From an uncultured Bacteroidota bacterium (GTDB lineage Bacteria; Bacteroidota; Bacteroidia; Bacteroidales; UBA12481), in NCBI GenBank assembly GCA_903851365.1, contig CAINOB010000098.1:62001-126000 (forward strand): 64,000 nt of DNA, written 5' to 3'. The first letter of the stretch is position 1. Each line of letters starts with the position of its first letter. Of the stretch, positions 1 through 8,074 are shown in pieces. A program made the position numbers and the translations under genes. Below the pieces are notes generated by a model. It was not told the DNA's origin and did not search any database. It was given only the letters and a program-made list of their open reading frames with translations.

Positions 1-515
1 AGCATTGAATTATAAACGAGGTAAGGTTTATCATTCACCCACTTCTGAGTTTTGAGAATCTTCCCGTTTATCAGGTGGACATCCTGGCCAAAGGCTATCA
101 CCTTAACATCCTGGGTATTTCCGCTGGTCAGAAAAACAACCGAATCCTGCACCACCAGAGGATTATTCAGATTATTTGGATTCAATGTAACGGCCACGAA
201 AATGTATATACTATCATTGGCAGGGATTTCAATATTGTTGATTTCATTTACCTGCCTGCCATTGATATTCAAACGGAAACTGGAGCCCGCATTACCAGCC
301 AGCCCAATGTGGTCAATAGTAACTGCATGGTTCTGCTTATTATAAATCCTGAAGTTTTTTGTCGTGGAACCTATAGTAGTGAAGATGGTATCAAACAATA
401 CTGTATCCGCCGAAAACTGCAGTTTAGCAGCCGGATTGATGACAGGATCTTTTCGGCAGGAAAAAAATAGCACCAGCAAAAGGGAGCCGGCAAAAACCAA
501 GTATTTAAACTTCAT
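1..515 (-). CDS. Surface lipoprotein, C-terminus beyond window
   Basis: The ATG at 515 opens a frame that stays open to base 1, so at least 171 residues are present and the gene is cut by the window edge. The N-terminus is a lipoprotein signal: a hydrophobic run ending in LFFSC, with Cys at about residue 20, followed by RKDP. The next 130 residues are beta-rich, with a stretch (LFDTIFTTIGSTTKNFRIYN) resembling the Ig-like/DUF1573-type repeats that open many Bacteroidota surface lipoproteins. Related proteins often continue into a right-handed beta-helix, but that part is not visible here. Function is unknown. Two TAnnTTTG boxes lie 40 to 65 bases upstream. Confidence 0.8.
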   Translation of the reverse strand, partial: MKFKYLVFAGSLLLVLFFSCRKDPVINPAAKLQFSADTVLFDTIFTTIGSTTKNFRIYNKQNHAVTIDHIGLAGNAGSSFRLNINGRQVNEINNIEIPANDSIYIFVAVTLNPNNLNNPLVVQDSVVFLTSGNTQDVKVIAFGQDVHLINGKILKTQKWVNDKPYLVYNSM

Positions 516-556
516 TGAATAATAATTCCGGGTTCGGTGTTATAACGCGGTTAAAT

Positions 557-579
557 CAAATTTATGTTTGGCAAAGTTA
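557..579 (-). promoter_or_regulatory. Candidate -7 boxes for the lipoprotein at 515
   Basis: On the minus strand TAACTTTG (572-579) and TAAATTTG (557-564) both match the Bacteroidota TAnnTTTG -7 consensus. The first overlaps the stop codon of the upstream gene. Which box is used cannot be told from sequence. Confidence 0.4.
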
Positions 580-2796
580 GTTTTTAACGCATCTTATGGA
601 AAAACCGTACCCTTTGTCATACCAATCGCGGCCCGCCTGTATTTTGTCCTTATGGAGCGCTCTGTATATTGCCTTGCCATCGGTATTTCCGGTGGAGGAC
701 CAGAATCCAGCATGGGTATTAATCCCTCCGAAGAGTCCGCCAGGAGTCCGGTAACCTCCCGGACGTGCAGTAAACCCGGAAATATTTGTTGCCCCGGCAT
801 TTGGTGATGCCCAGTATAACATTCCCTCTTCTTTTAGCATCCCACCTTCCGCTTCTCCCCGGTACCATTCTAAGAGCGATGATGCTTCGCTCATGCCCAG
901 GAACACTTCCAGCTGTCGCCATTCTGCATCAGTTGGTAAGTGCCACCCTGACGGGCAGGCAGAAAGAGCAGTATTCCAATCATATAATCTTCCATAAACA
1001 GATGCTGAATTGCCACTGTTTTCGTAAGCATAGCTACCCGCAATCGAATAATTCAAGTTTTCCGACATCCAGTATTGCGTACCCAATTTGATGGCCGTAT
1101 AACTTTTCCCATCGCGTGAATCATCAAGTCTGAAACTGGAAACAAAGGATATTAACACCAGATCGGAATTTTCGATGCAGGCTCCTGAAAGTGTCCATTT
1201 CAACATATAAAGCTGACCATTGACTCCGGTAAAATTCGATTGTGGGTTGCCCGGATTTTCTAAGGAACCACCTGTCCCGGAAATAATGGACCAGGTACCC
1301 GAGGTCCCGGCTTTTGGGGCATTGCCCTGCAATTTTACTGTCAGCACACCATCGGATATTCTCATATCCTGACCAGCATCGGCCTTAATATCAACCTGAT
1401 TAATAGTCACTGTAACCTCATCGAATGAAGAACTGCAGGCAGTTGATACAGTCCATCTGAGGATATAACTATGGCATTGCAGACCGTAAAAGATTGCATT
1501 CGGGTTACTTGGATCCGAGAGGCTGCCCCCACCGCCTGAAAGGATGGTCCAAAGTCCGTTCCCGTTCAGTGGCGGAATAGCATTCAGTTGGGCAAAAGTG
1601 CTGCCATCGGTAATATATAGATCTGCGCCGGCATTTGGTGTCGATGGCAGGTTGGTAAAGCTTAATGTCATTTCGTCGGAAGAGCTTTCGCAGGCAGTTG
1701 CGATTGTCCATCTGAGCACATACGACTGGCAGGGCAACCCGGTAAAGGTACTGGCCTGACTATTAGGCTTATCGATTATTCCTCCGGTACCTGAAACAAT
1801 TGACCAGGTTCCGGTACCCACGCCAGGGGCATTGGCAGCAAGTGTAGCAGTGAGGCCCCCGTTGGTGAAGGTTTGGTCGGGACCGGCATTTGCCTTATTG
1901 AGGAAGGGTTTAAAGAGGATCCCCACTGTATCGGCTGATGTAGCACAGGGAGTTGATACACTCCAGATAAGTTTATAATCACCGCAAGCCTGGCCGGTGA
2001 ATAATGCGTTAGGCTGCGAAGGATCACTGAAAGATCCTGAACCGCCCGACAAAATACGCCATAACCCGGTGCCTTTTTCAGGAACTGCAGCAGTCAGAAG
2101 AGCAGCGGTACTTCCATTGAATATCCACTGGTCGCTGCCGGCATTTGCTTTGGATGGCTGATAAGAAAACCGGATTGTAACGTCAGATGCCACCTGCCCG
2201 GCACCATTGCTCACGGTCCATCTCAAGGTATATGCCTGGCATGGAAGTCCGGTAAGCGTGGCATTTTTATCGTGAATATCAGATATCTGTCCACCTGTTC
2301 CGGAGATTATTGTCCAGGTACCCTTGCTAAGTGGCTGCAATAAGCCCTGCAAAACATAGGTGGTGCGGGAATCAGTAAAAGTAGTGTCCTTGCCAGCACT
2401 CACCGTAAGCACTTCCACCAGTCGCACCGGAGCCTGAATTACATACGGTTCACCTTTGTTATCAATTGCACTGATTTCGATTTTGAAATCTCCGGTAACG
2501 TAACTGCTGGTTAACCACTGAAATTCATAAGGTTCGGAAGTATCAATATGCTCAATGCCATTAGGTTCCTTGAAAACCACTTTAGCTATTGTTCCATCAA
2601 CGTCATAAGCAGTAACCTTGAAATTAACGGGATCACCAATAGTAAATGCCGCACTGTCGGCTGGCAAAGTTTTAAGAACATATGGCGGTTTATTCGGCAG
2701 AAAATAATCGCAACCGCTGATAATCAGGATCAGGAAAAAAGGAACAGAAAGCAGTTTGATCCATCTGAACGAAAGTCGCGATTCTACTGTACTCAT
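577..2796 (-). CDS. FISUMP lipoprotein with five Ig/PKD-like repeats
   Basis: 739 residues. The signal peptide ends in a clear lipobox, LIISGC, with Cys29, so the protein is predicted to be lipid-anchored and probably exposed at the surface. Residues about 36-128 form a first beta domain. Five repeats of about 83 residues follow (about 132-215, 217-300, 302-385, 387-468, 472-553), each with the pattern ANAGxDQ...GTWSIxSGTGG...FTGLxCQxYxLRWTV. The C-terminus (about 561-739) is a FISUMP domain: YTAIKLGTQYWMSENLNY, then YGRLYDWNTA, CPSGWHLPTDAEWRQL and SIRCVKN at the end. FISUMP domains are common in secreted Bacteroidota and Fibrobacter proteins and have no assigned activity. A second FISUMP lipoprotein lies at 17670-19439. 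The role is presumably adhesive or ligand binding; that is inference. Confidence 0.88.
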   Translation of the reverse strand: MSTVESRLSFRWIKLLSVPFFLILIISGCDYFLPNKPPYVLKTLPADSAAFTIGDPVNFKVTAYDVDGTIAKVVFKEPNGIEHIDTSEPYEFQWLTSSYVTGDFKIEISAIDNKGEPYVIQAPVRLVEVLTVSAGKDTTFTDSRTTYVLQGLLQPLSKGTWTIISGTGGQISDIHDKNATLTGLPCQAYTLRWTVSNGAGQVASDVTIRFSYQPSKANAGSDQWIFNGSTAALLTAAVPEKGTGLWRILSGGSGSFSDPSQPNALFTGQACGDYKLIWSVSTPCATSADTVGILFKPFLNKANAGPDQTFTNGGLTATLAANAPGVGTGTWSIVSGTGGIIDKPNSQASTFTGLPCQSYVLRWTIATACESSSDEMTLSFTNLPSTPNAGADLYITDGSTFAQLNAIPPLNGNGLWTILSGGGGSLSDPSNPNAIFYGLQCHSYILRWTVSTACSSSFDEVTVTINQVDIKADAGQDMRISDGVLTVKLQGNAPKAGTSGTWSIISGTGGSLENPGNPQSNFTGVNGQLYMLKWTLSGACIENSDLVLISFVSSFRLDDSRDGKSYTAIKLGTQYWMSENLNYSIAGSYAYENSGNSASVYGRLYDWNTALSACPSGWHLPTDAEWRQLEVFLGMSEASSLLEWYRGEAEGGMLKEEGMLYWASPNAGATNISGFTARPGGYRTPGGLFGGINTHAGFWSSTGNTDGKAIYRALHKDKIQAGRDWYDKGYGFSIRCVKN

Positions 2797-2868
2797 AGAT
2801 ATTATTTGGCTTAATAATATAAAATTAACGCATCTTCAAAGAAAAAATGATGCTTTGCCTGATTTTTC

Positions 2869-2876
2869 TATTTTTG
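2869..2876 (+). promoter_or_regulatory. Candidate -7 box for the amidohydrolase operon
   Basis: TATTTTTG matches TAnnTTTG and sits 25 bases before the ATG at 2902. No convincing -33 element was seen. Confidence 0.4.
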
Positions 2877-2901
2877 TTAACAACTACAAGTATTCCTAAA
2901 A

Positions 2902-4545
2902 ATGAAAATCCTACCAGTTATGGCTCTTCTATTGGCATCTGTGGCCAACCAATCCTGCCAAAAGGCTGAAATCGCTGATTTTATTGTTAAAAACTCTATA
3001 GTCTATTCCGTTGACAGTAATTTCCGGATCGCGGAGAGTTTTGCTGTCAGGGAGGGCAAGTTTTTAGCTGTCGGCACCAACAAGGAGATCGAGAAAAAAT
3101 ACCATTCTGATAAAATCATTGACATGGGCGGCAAGCCGGTTTATCCGGGATTTTATGATGCCCATTGCCATTTCGATGGCTATGCCGGTAACCTCAGGAA
3201 AGCCGACTTGACCGGAACAGCCAGTTTTGCCGAAGTGTGCGATCGCTTGGTTGAAAACCAAAAAATCAATCCTTCGGCATGGGTTCAGGGACGCGGATGG
3301 GACCAGAATGACTGGCCGGTCAAAAAGTTCCCGGATCGGGCCGACCTCGATAGAATCTTTCCCGACAAGCCGGTTTATCTTACCCGGGTCGATGGCCATG
3401 CCGCGGCTGTTAACAGCGTGGCTCTCAAATTGGCTGGAATTGACCAAAACACTGTCATCAAAGGAGGAGAAATAATTAAGGAGGGCAGCCGTGTTACCGG
3501 AGTCCTGGTCGATAATGCCATGGACCTGGTTTACAGGCTAATTCCTGAGATGAATGAAACTGAAGAAGCTGCAGCGCTTTTGCAGGCACAGAAAAACTGC
3601 TTTGCTGTCGGGCTAACCAGTGTCGCAGATGCGGGTTTAGGCACTGCTTCGGTAAAATTGATGGATAAGCTTCAGAAAGAGGGCCAGCTGAAGATGAGGA
3701 TCTTCGCCATGTTGTCAGCAACTGAAAGCAACTTCAAGGAATTCCTTGCTAAAGGGATCTACAAAACCGACCGTTTAAATGTAAGGTCAGTTAAACTGTA
3801 TTCCGACGGAGCACTGGGATCTCGCGGGGCGCTTATGCTGAAACCATATAGCGATGCTCCGGAAAAATCAGGACTGCAGGTAAATGAAACGAGTTACCTC
3901 CAGGACATCTGCCAAAAGTGTTACGATGCCGGGTATCAGGTTGAAACCCATTGCATTGGAGATAGCGCCAACCGGTTGATGCTCAATATTTATAAGAATA
4001 TCCTCAAGACTAAAAACGACAGGCGCTGGAGAATTGAACATGCCCAGGTCATTAATCCCGAAGATTTCAAACTGTTTGGTGAGTACAACATAATTCCCTC
4101 TGTCCAGACAACTCATGCTACCTCCGATATGTATTGGGCGGTTGATCGAGTGGGACCAGAACGGATCAAGGGGGCCTATGCGTACAAACAGCTGATGGAA
4201 CAGAACGGCTGGATCCCCAACGGATCAGATTTTCCAGTGGAGAAAATCAATCCACTGTTCGGGTTTTTTGCCGGATTTGCACGGATGGATCAAACAGGTT
4301 ACCCGAAAGGCGGATGGATGATGGGGAATGCCCTGTCACGCGAGGAGTGTTTGAAAGCGATGACTATTTGGGCTGCGAAGTCGTGCTTTGAAGAAAAGGA
4401 AAGAGGGAGCATAGAACCCGGGAAAATGGCTGATTTCGTCGTTCTCGATGAAGATATTATGAAATCAGAAACTCTTAAAGTGCCGAAAACCAAAGTACTG
4501 GAAACATGGATTGGCGGCGAAAAGGTATTTGCAGCAGATAAATGA
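2902..4545 (+). CDS. YtcJ-type amidohydrolase (amidohydrolase family 3)
   Basis: 547 residues, a usual length for the YtcJ family of metal-dependent amidohydrolases, whose substrates are mostly unknown. Family landmarks are in order: the barrel-entry metal motif DAHCHF (about 85), the RVDGHAA segment (about 160), the TGVLVDNAM strand, a THCIGD segment, RWRIEHAQ (metal-binding His) and NGSDFPVE near the C-terminus with the catalytic Asp. The N-terminus is hydrophobic and ends in NQSC, which resembles but does not strictly match a lipobox, so periplasmic anchoring is likely but not certain. It heads a plus-strand run; crcB begins 11 bases after its stop codon. Substrate cannot be inferred. Confidence 0.9.
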   Translation: MKILPVMALLLASVANQSCQKAEIADFIVKNSIVYSVDSNFRIAESFAVREGKFLAVGTNKEIEKKYHSDKIIDMGGKPVYPGFYDAHCHFDGYAGNLRKADLTGTASFAEVCDRLVENQKINPSAWVQGRGWDQNDWPVKKFPDRADLDRIFPDKPVYLTRVDGHAAAVNSVALKLAGIDQNTVIKGGEIIKEGSRVTGVLVDNAMDLVYRLIPEMNETEEAAALLQAQKNCFAVGLTSVADAGLGTASVKLMDKLQKEGQLKMRIFAMLSATESNFKEFLAKGIYKTDRLNVRSVKLYSDGALGSRGALMLKPYSDAPEKSGLQVNETSYLQDICQKCYDAGYQVETHCIGDSANRLMLNIYKNILKTKNDRRWRIEHAQVINPEDFKLFGEYNIIPSVQTTHATSDMYWAVDRVGPERIKGAYAYKQLMEQNGWIPNGSDFPVEKINPLFGFFAGFARMDQTGYPKGGWMMGNALSREECLKAMTIWAAKSCFEEKERGSIEPGKMADFVVLDEDIMKSETLKVPKTKVLETWIGGEKVFAADK

Positions 4546-4555
4546 TAATCAGAAT

Positions 4556-4939
4556 ATGAAAATAGTCTTGCTCCTGACCGGTGGCGCTATCGGAACTCTT
4601 GCCCGATATGCACTGGCTGGCTTCACGCACAAGGTTTACACCGGCTCTTTTCCAATGGGAACGCTGGTCGTCAACCTTTTAGGGTCATTCGTTATCGGAT
4701 TTTTATGGGGGATTTCCGAGAGTAGGAATATTTCGCCAAATTACCGGTCGTTCGCCTTTATTGGCGTACTGGGGGGATTTACCACTTTTTCAACCTATGC
4801 ACTCGAAACCATGAACCTGATCAGGGAGAATGAGATCCGTCAGGCAATAACCAACCTGTTAGCTACCAATGTATTTGGACTGATCCTGGTGTTCGCCGGG
4901 TTTTTTATAGCAAAGGAATTAATCAACCTAATCAAATAG
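4556..4939 (+). CDS. crcB: Fluoride ion channel CrcB/Fluc
   Basis: 127 residues from the ATG at 4556. A longer in-frame start at 4511 would run into the end of the preceding gene and adds a non-hydrophobic tail, so it is rejected. Four hydrophobic segments are visible, with the family signatures GTLARY near the N-terminus, GTLVVNLLGSF (pore Asn) and GGFTTFSTYALE (the Phe/Thr fluoride track). Fluc channels are dual-topology dimers in the inner membrane that export fluoride passively. No fluoride riboswitch could be seen upstream. The DUF190 gene follows after 3 bases, a common pairing. Confidence 0.94.
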   Translation: MKIVLLLTGGAIGTLARYALAGFTHKVYTGSFPMGTLVVNLLGSFVIGFLWGISESRNISPNYRSFAFIGVLGGFTTFSTYALETMNLIRENEIRQAITNLLATNVFGLILVFAGFFIAKELINLIK

Positions 4940-4942
4940 ATT

Positions 4943-5275
4943 ATGAAACTGCCGGAAGAGGGTAAATTGCTAAGGATATTTATCGGTGAAGGCGACAATT
5001 ATAAGGGAAAGCCGCTATATGAAGCGATAGTTCTTAAAGCGCGGGAGCTCAATCTCGCCGGAGCCACCGTTTTAAAAGGGGTAATGGGTTTTGGGGCCAA
5101 CAGCCGTTTGCATACTTCAAAGGTCCTGCGTTTATCTGAAGATATGCCCTTAATTGTTGAGATAGTTGATACGGAAGAAAAGCTTGCACTTCTCATGCCC
5201 TTCCTGGAAGAAACAGTCAGTGAGGGGCTTATAACCATCGAGAATGTCCGGGTTATCATTTATCGTCATAAGTAA
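4943..5275 (+). CDS. DUF190 family protein
   Basis: 110 residues, typical of DUF190 (PII-like fold). Supporting segments are the opening strand LLRIFIGEGDNYKGKPLYEAIV, the motif GATVLKGVMGFGANSRLHT and a closing VRVIIYRHK strand. The gene starts 3 bases after crcB, and DUF190 proteins are often encoded next to crcB. A regulatory or ligand-sensing role for the channel is a reasonable guess from context; no activity is established. Confidence 0.9.
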   Translation: MKLPEEGKLLRIFIGEGDNYKGKPLYEAIVLKARELNLAGATVLKGVMGFGANSRLHTSKVLRLSEDMPLIVEIVDTEEKLALLMPFLEETVSEGLITIENVRVIIYRHK

Positions 5276-5286
5276 ATCTTTCTGAA

Positions 5287-6969
5287 ATGAGATCATTGAA
5301 ACTATTTTATGGCTTATTCCTGTTGATATTGATGAGCTTTACTGCTCCGGGTGATCCTCCGGGATTTAAGATATCGATGTTTGATGAGCTTGCTCCTCTT
5401 TATCCGGATACAAAAATTGAAAAACCGGTTACTTCATACGCTGTGGATGCATGCCTGGGCAGCGTTGCCGGGGTAGATATCCTGCTTACGGACATGGTGC
5501 CGGGCGAAGCTATCAGATTCACTTTAGCATCAAAAGGAATTCTGGATAAGTTTTATGCCAATTGGTATTTCATGATTGATGTTCCGGTCACTGAAAATAC
5601 GGGTCTCGACAGCCGGACTGAGAAATTTAGCGGACAAACCAATCCTTATGTTATCCGCAAAGCCCCCTTCAGAATTTACGAAGCCCTGGATCCTGTTCAA
5701 TCCGGATATATTCCCGGACGGTCGACGCAAGCGCTTCGAATGGAAATTCCGGTTGGAAAAAACTTTCCCACTGGCAAACACCTATTCAGCATCCATATCA
5801 CCCAAAAAGGGATCGTAAAAAAACTCGAGTTTACGATAAATGTATATCCAGTAGAGATCCCGCCTGTTAACCAATCTCATCTTAATTATGTTAACTGGAT
5901 AAACCTGGGCAATCTTTGTAAGGATCATGAGGTGGAGATGTGGTCGGAACCATTCTGGGGAATGCTTCGAAAATATGCCCAGATCATGGCCAGTGGCAGG
6001 CAAAACACATTTTGGTTCATCTGGAGTGATTTTTTCAGGTTCAATCCTGACGGTACGGTTGCAGAATTTTATGAGCAGCGTCTGAATCGATATATCAGTA
6101 CATTTTTATCCGAAGGGCTCACCACCATTCAGGGTGCACCTTTCGCCAGCAGGCGCAACTGGGAATCTGACGCCTTTCTGGTAGCGGTGCCAGCTGCTGA
6201 TAAAAAGGAGATCCCGGCGGTATCCGATGAGGGGCGAAAAATCATCAGGTCAATGGCTGAACCGATCATCGCAATGATGAAGAAAAATGTATGGGAAAGC
6301 AAATGGGTTCAGGGTGTTTTTGATGAACCCACTGACGAGTATGTCGACCGGTATAAATCTACGGTTGCCTTTCTGAAATCGATGAAACCGGACCTGAAAG
6401 TTCTGGAAGCTACCATGACGGTTAGCCTGGCAGGAGTGGTTGACTGCTGGTGTCCACAGGTACAGGAATATCAGAAAAACGCTGAGTTTTTCGAAAAACG
6501 GCAGGCAGCAGGTGATCAGGTTTGGGTGTATACCTGCCTGATACCCGGCGGACCCTGGATTAACCGTCTGGTTGATCAGGAACGCCTTCGCCAGGTATAT
6601 GTTGGATGGGCCTGCTCCAAATATAACCTACAGGGATTCCTCCACTGGGGATTAAATATGCATAGCGGCAAGCCTTATGAAGAATTGGTGAGAATGCACG
6701 GAGGACCAACAAATTACCTGCCTGCCGGTGATTCACACATTATTTACCCCGGAAAAACAGGCCCGATATCGAGTCAGCGATTTGAGGCACACCGGATAGG
6801 CATGGAAGATTTTGAGTTACTCTATCTGCTGAAAAAACAAAATCCGGATATGGCTAAAAAACTGATCGACAAGCTATTTCAGGCGTTTGACCAGTACGAT
6901 AAAGACATTTCCGATTATCGCAAAGTTAAACAGGAATTACTCAGCACATTAACAGGATCAACTATCTGA
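5287..6969 (+). CDS. Secreted DUF4091 glycoside-hydrolase-like protein
   Basis: 560 residues with an N-terminal signal peptide (MRSLKLFYGLFLLILMSFTAPG). An Ig-like beta domain fills about 30-190 and a TIM-barrel-like middle follows, with FWFIWSDFF, WVQGVFDEPTDEY and QGFLHWGLN resembling the strand-end acids of clan-A glycosidases. The C-terminus carries the DUF4091 signature DSHIIYPG...SSQRFEAHRIGMEDFELLYLL. DUF4091 proteins are extracytoplasmic and grouped with glycan degradation. The Asp-Glu in FDEP is a candidate catalytic acid by analogy only. The next gene starts 2 bases after the stop codon, which suggests co-transcription with the UroD-family gene. Confidence 0.85.
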   Translation: MRSLKLFYGLFLLILMSFTAPGDPPGFKISMFDELAPLYPDTKIEKPVTSYAVDACLGSVAGVDILLTDMVPGEAIRFTLASKGILDKFYANWYFMIDVPVTENTGLDSRTEKFSGQTNPYVIRKAPFRIYEALDPVQSGYIPGRSTQALRMEIPVGKNFPTGKHLFSIHITQKGIVKKLEFTINVYPVEIPPVNQSHLNYVNWINLGNLCKDHEVEMWSEPFWGMLRKYAQIMASGRQNTFWFIWSDFFRFNPDGTVAEFYEQRLNRYISTFLSEGLTTIQGAPFASRRNWESDAFLVAVPAADKKEIPAVSDEGRKIIRSMAEPIIAMMKKNVWESKWVQGVFDEPTDEYVDRYKSTVAFLKSMKPDLKVLEATMTVSLAGVVDCWCPQVQEYQKNAEFFEKRQAAGDQVWVYTCLIPGGPWINRLVDQERLRQVYVGWACSKYNLQGFLHWGLNMHSGKPYEELVRMHGGPTNYLPAGDSHIIYPGKTGPISSQRFEAHRIGMEDFELLYLLKKQNPDMAKKLIDKLFQAFDQYDKDISDYRKVKQELLSTLTGSTI

Positions 6970-6971
6970 TT

Positions 6972-8036
6972 ATGGCAAAGTCCATATTTTCACCCGATTA
7001 CCACCATATTCTTGATGTTCTGAATAATCGCAGGCCCGATCGGCTACCCCTCTACGAACATGCTATCGATCCGCCATTTATCAGCAAGGTGATCAATCGC
7101 GACCTTCATATCCAGGGAAGCAGCGCCAAGGATTATGAAGATTACTACCGGACAATCAGTCAATTCTGGCTGGATATGACTTATGACTCATTTGCGTATG
7201 AAGCAGCGATATGCGAAATATTACCAGGCCATGGTGCCATCAACGGAGGTATGGCAGGGCCAATACAAAACAGGGCCGATTTTGAAAGCTATCCCTTTGA
7301 TGAATTTCCGGAATTATTCTGGAGAACCTATACTCCTCATCTCGAGGCAATACGGGCGATAATGCCCCCTGGCATGAAAGCCTGGGGCGGTTGCGGATAT
7401 GGAATTTTTGAAACGAGCGAGGACCTGGTCGGTTTTGAAAATCTCGCAGTGATGCAATATCTCGATCCTGACCTGTTTGCCGATCTGTACCGGAAAATAG
7501 GAGATCTTTTTGCCACTCTTTGGTCAGAGATGGTGAAGAGGTATTCCGACATTTTTGTGTTTTTCAGGATGGGCGATGATATCGGATTTAAGACATCCAC
7601 CTTTTTTGAGCCCGATGTGATCAGGCAACATCTTATCCCTCAATATCAAAGGGTGATTAATATCGTTCATGGGGCAGGCAAAAAATTTCTTTTACACAGC
7701 TGCGGAAATATTTTTCCTGTTATGGACGACCTGATCAAAGCAGGCATTGATGCCAAACATTCGAACGAAGATCAGATTGCCGCCTTTGATGAATGGATAA
7801 ACCTGTATTCCAATCGCATAGGACTTATGGGCGGCATCGATGTCAATGATCTGTGCCTGCACTCTTATGAGGAAATTTTTGAAATGGTGGTCGAAAAAGG
7901 GAAACGTTTCCGCAACAATGCCGGCGGATTCGGACTGGGTTCGGGAAACTCCATCGCCGGATATATCCCGGTTGATGGTTTTATGGCCATGGTGGATGCC
8001 GCAAAAGCCATCAGAAGAGAGGAAGAAATGTGCTAA
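6972..8036 (+). CDS. Uroporphyrinogen-decarboxylase-family (MtaA-like) protein
   Basis: 354 residues with the UroD-fold landmarks RRPDRLPLYEH at the N-terminus and KKFLLHSCGNI, followed by a C-terminal GFGLGSGNSI segment. The HSCGN motif (His-x-Cys) is typical of the zinc-dependent MtaA/CmuA methyltransferase branch rather than true HemE, which lacks it. It sits 2 bases after the DUF4091 gene and is followed by another carbohydrate-type gene. A second paralog at 57411 also neighbours glycan genes. UroD-like proteins of unknown role occur in sugar clusters of Bacteroidota and Planctomycetes; a heme role is unlikely. The stop codon lies within an 8-bp tandem repeat. Confidence 0.82.
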   Translation: MAKSIFSPDYHHILDVLNNRRPDRLPLYEHAIDPPFISKVINRDLHIQGSSAKDYEDYYRTISQFWLDMTYDSFAYEAAICEILPGHGAINGGMAGPIQNRADFESYPFDEFPELFWRTYTPHLEAIRAIMPPGMKAWGGCGYGIFETSEDLVGFENLAVMQYLDPDLFADLYRKIGDLFATLWSEMVKRYSDIFVFFRMGDDIGFKTSTFFEPDVIRQHLIPQYQRVINIVHGAGKKFLLHSCGNIFPVMDDLIKAGIDAKHSNEDQIAAFDEWINLYSNRIGLMGGIDVNDLCLHSYEEIFEMVVEKGKRFRNNAGGFGLGSGNSIAGYIPVDGFMAMVDAAKAIRREEEMC

Positions 8037-8058
8037 TGTGATAATGTGCAAATGTGAC
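8027..8058. repeat. Octamer tandem repeat AATGTGNN x4
   Basis: Four consecutive 8-base units AATGTGCT, AATGTGAT, AATGTGCA and AATGTGAC run through the stop codon of the UroD-family gene and end 16 bases before the next start. It is one of five 7- or 8-bp arrays in this window. Confidence 0.8.
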
Positions 8059-8074
8059 AATTGAAGGCAAAAAA

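Noticed and set aside
4546-4556. Fluoride riboswitch before crcB
   Set aside because: Only 11 bases separate crcB from the upstream gene and no crcB-motif sequence was recognised further up.
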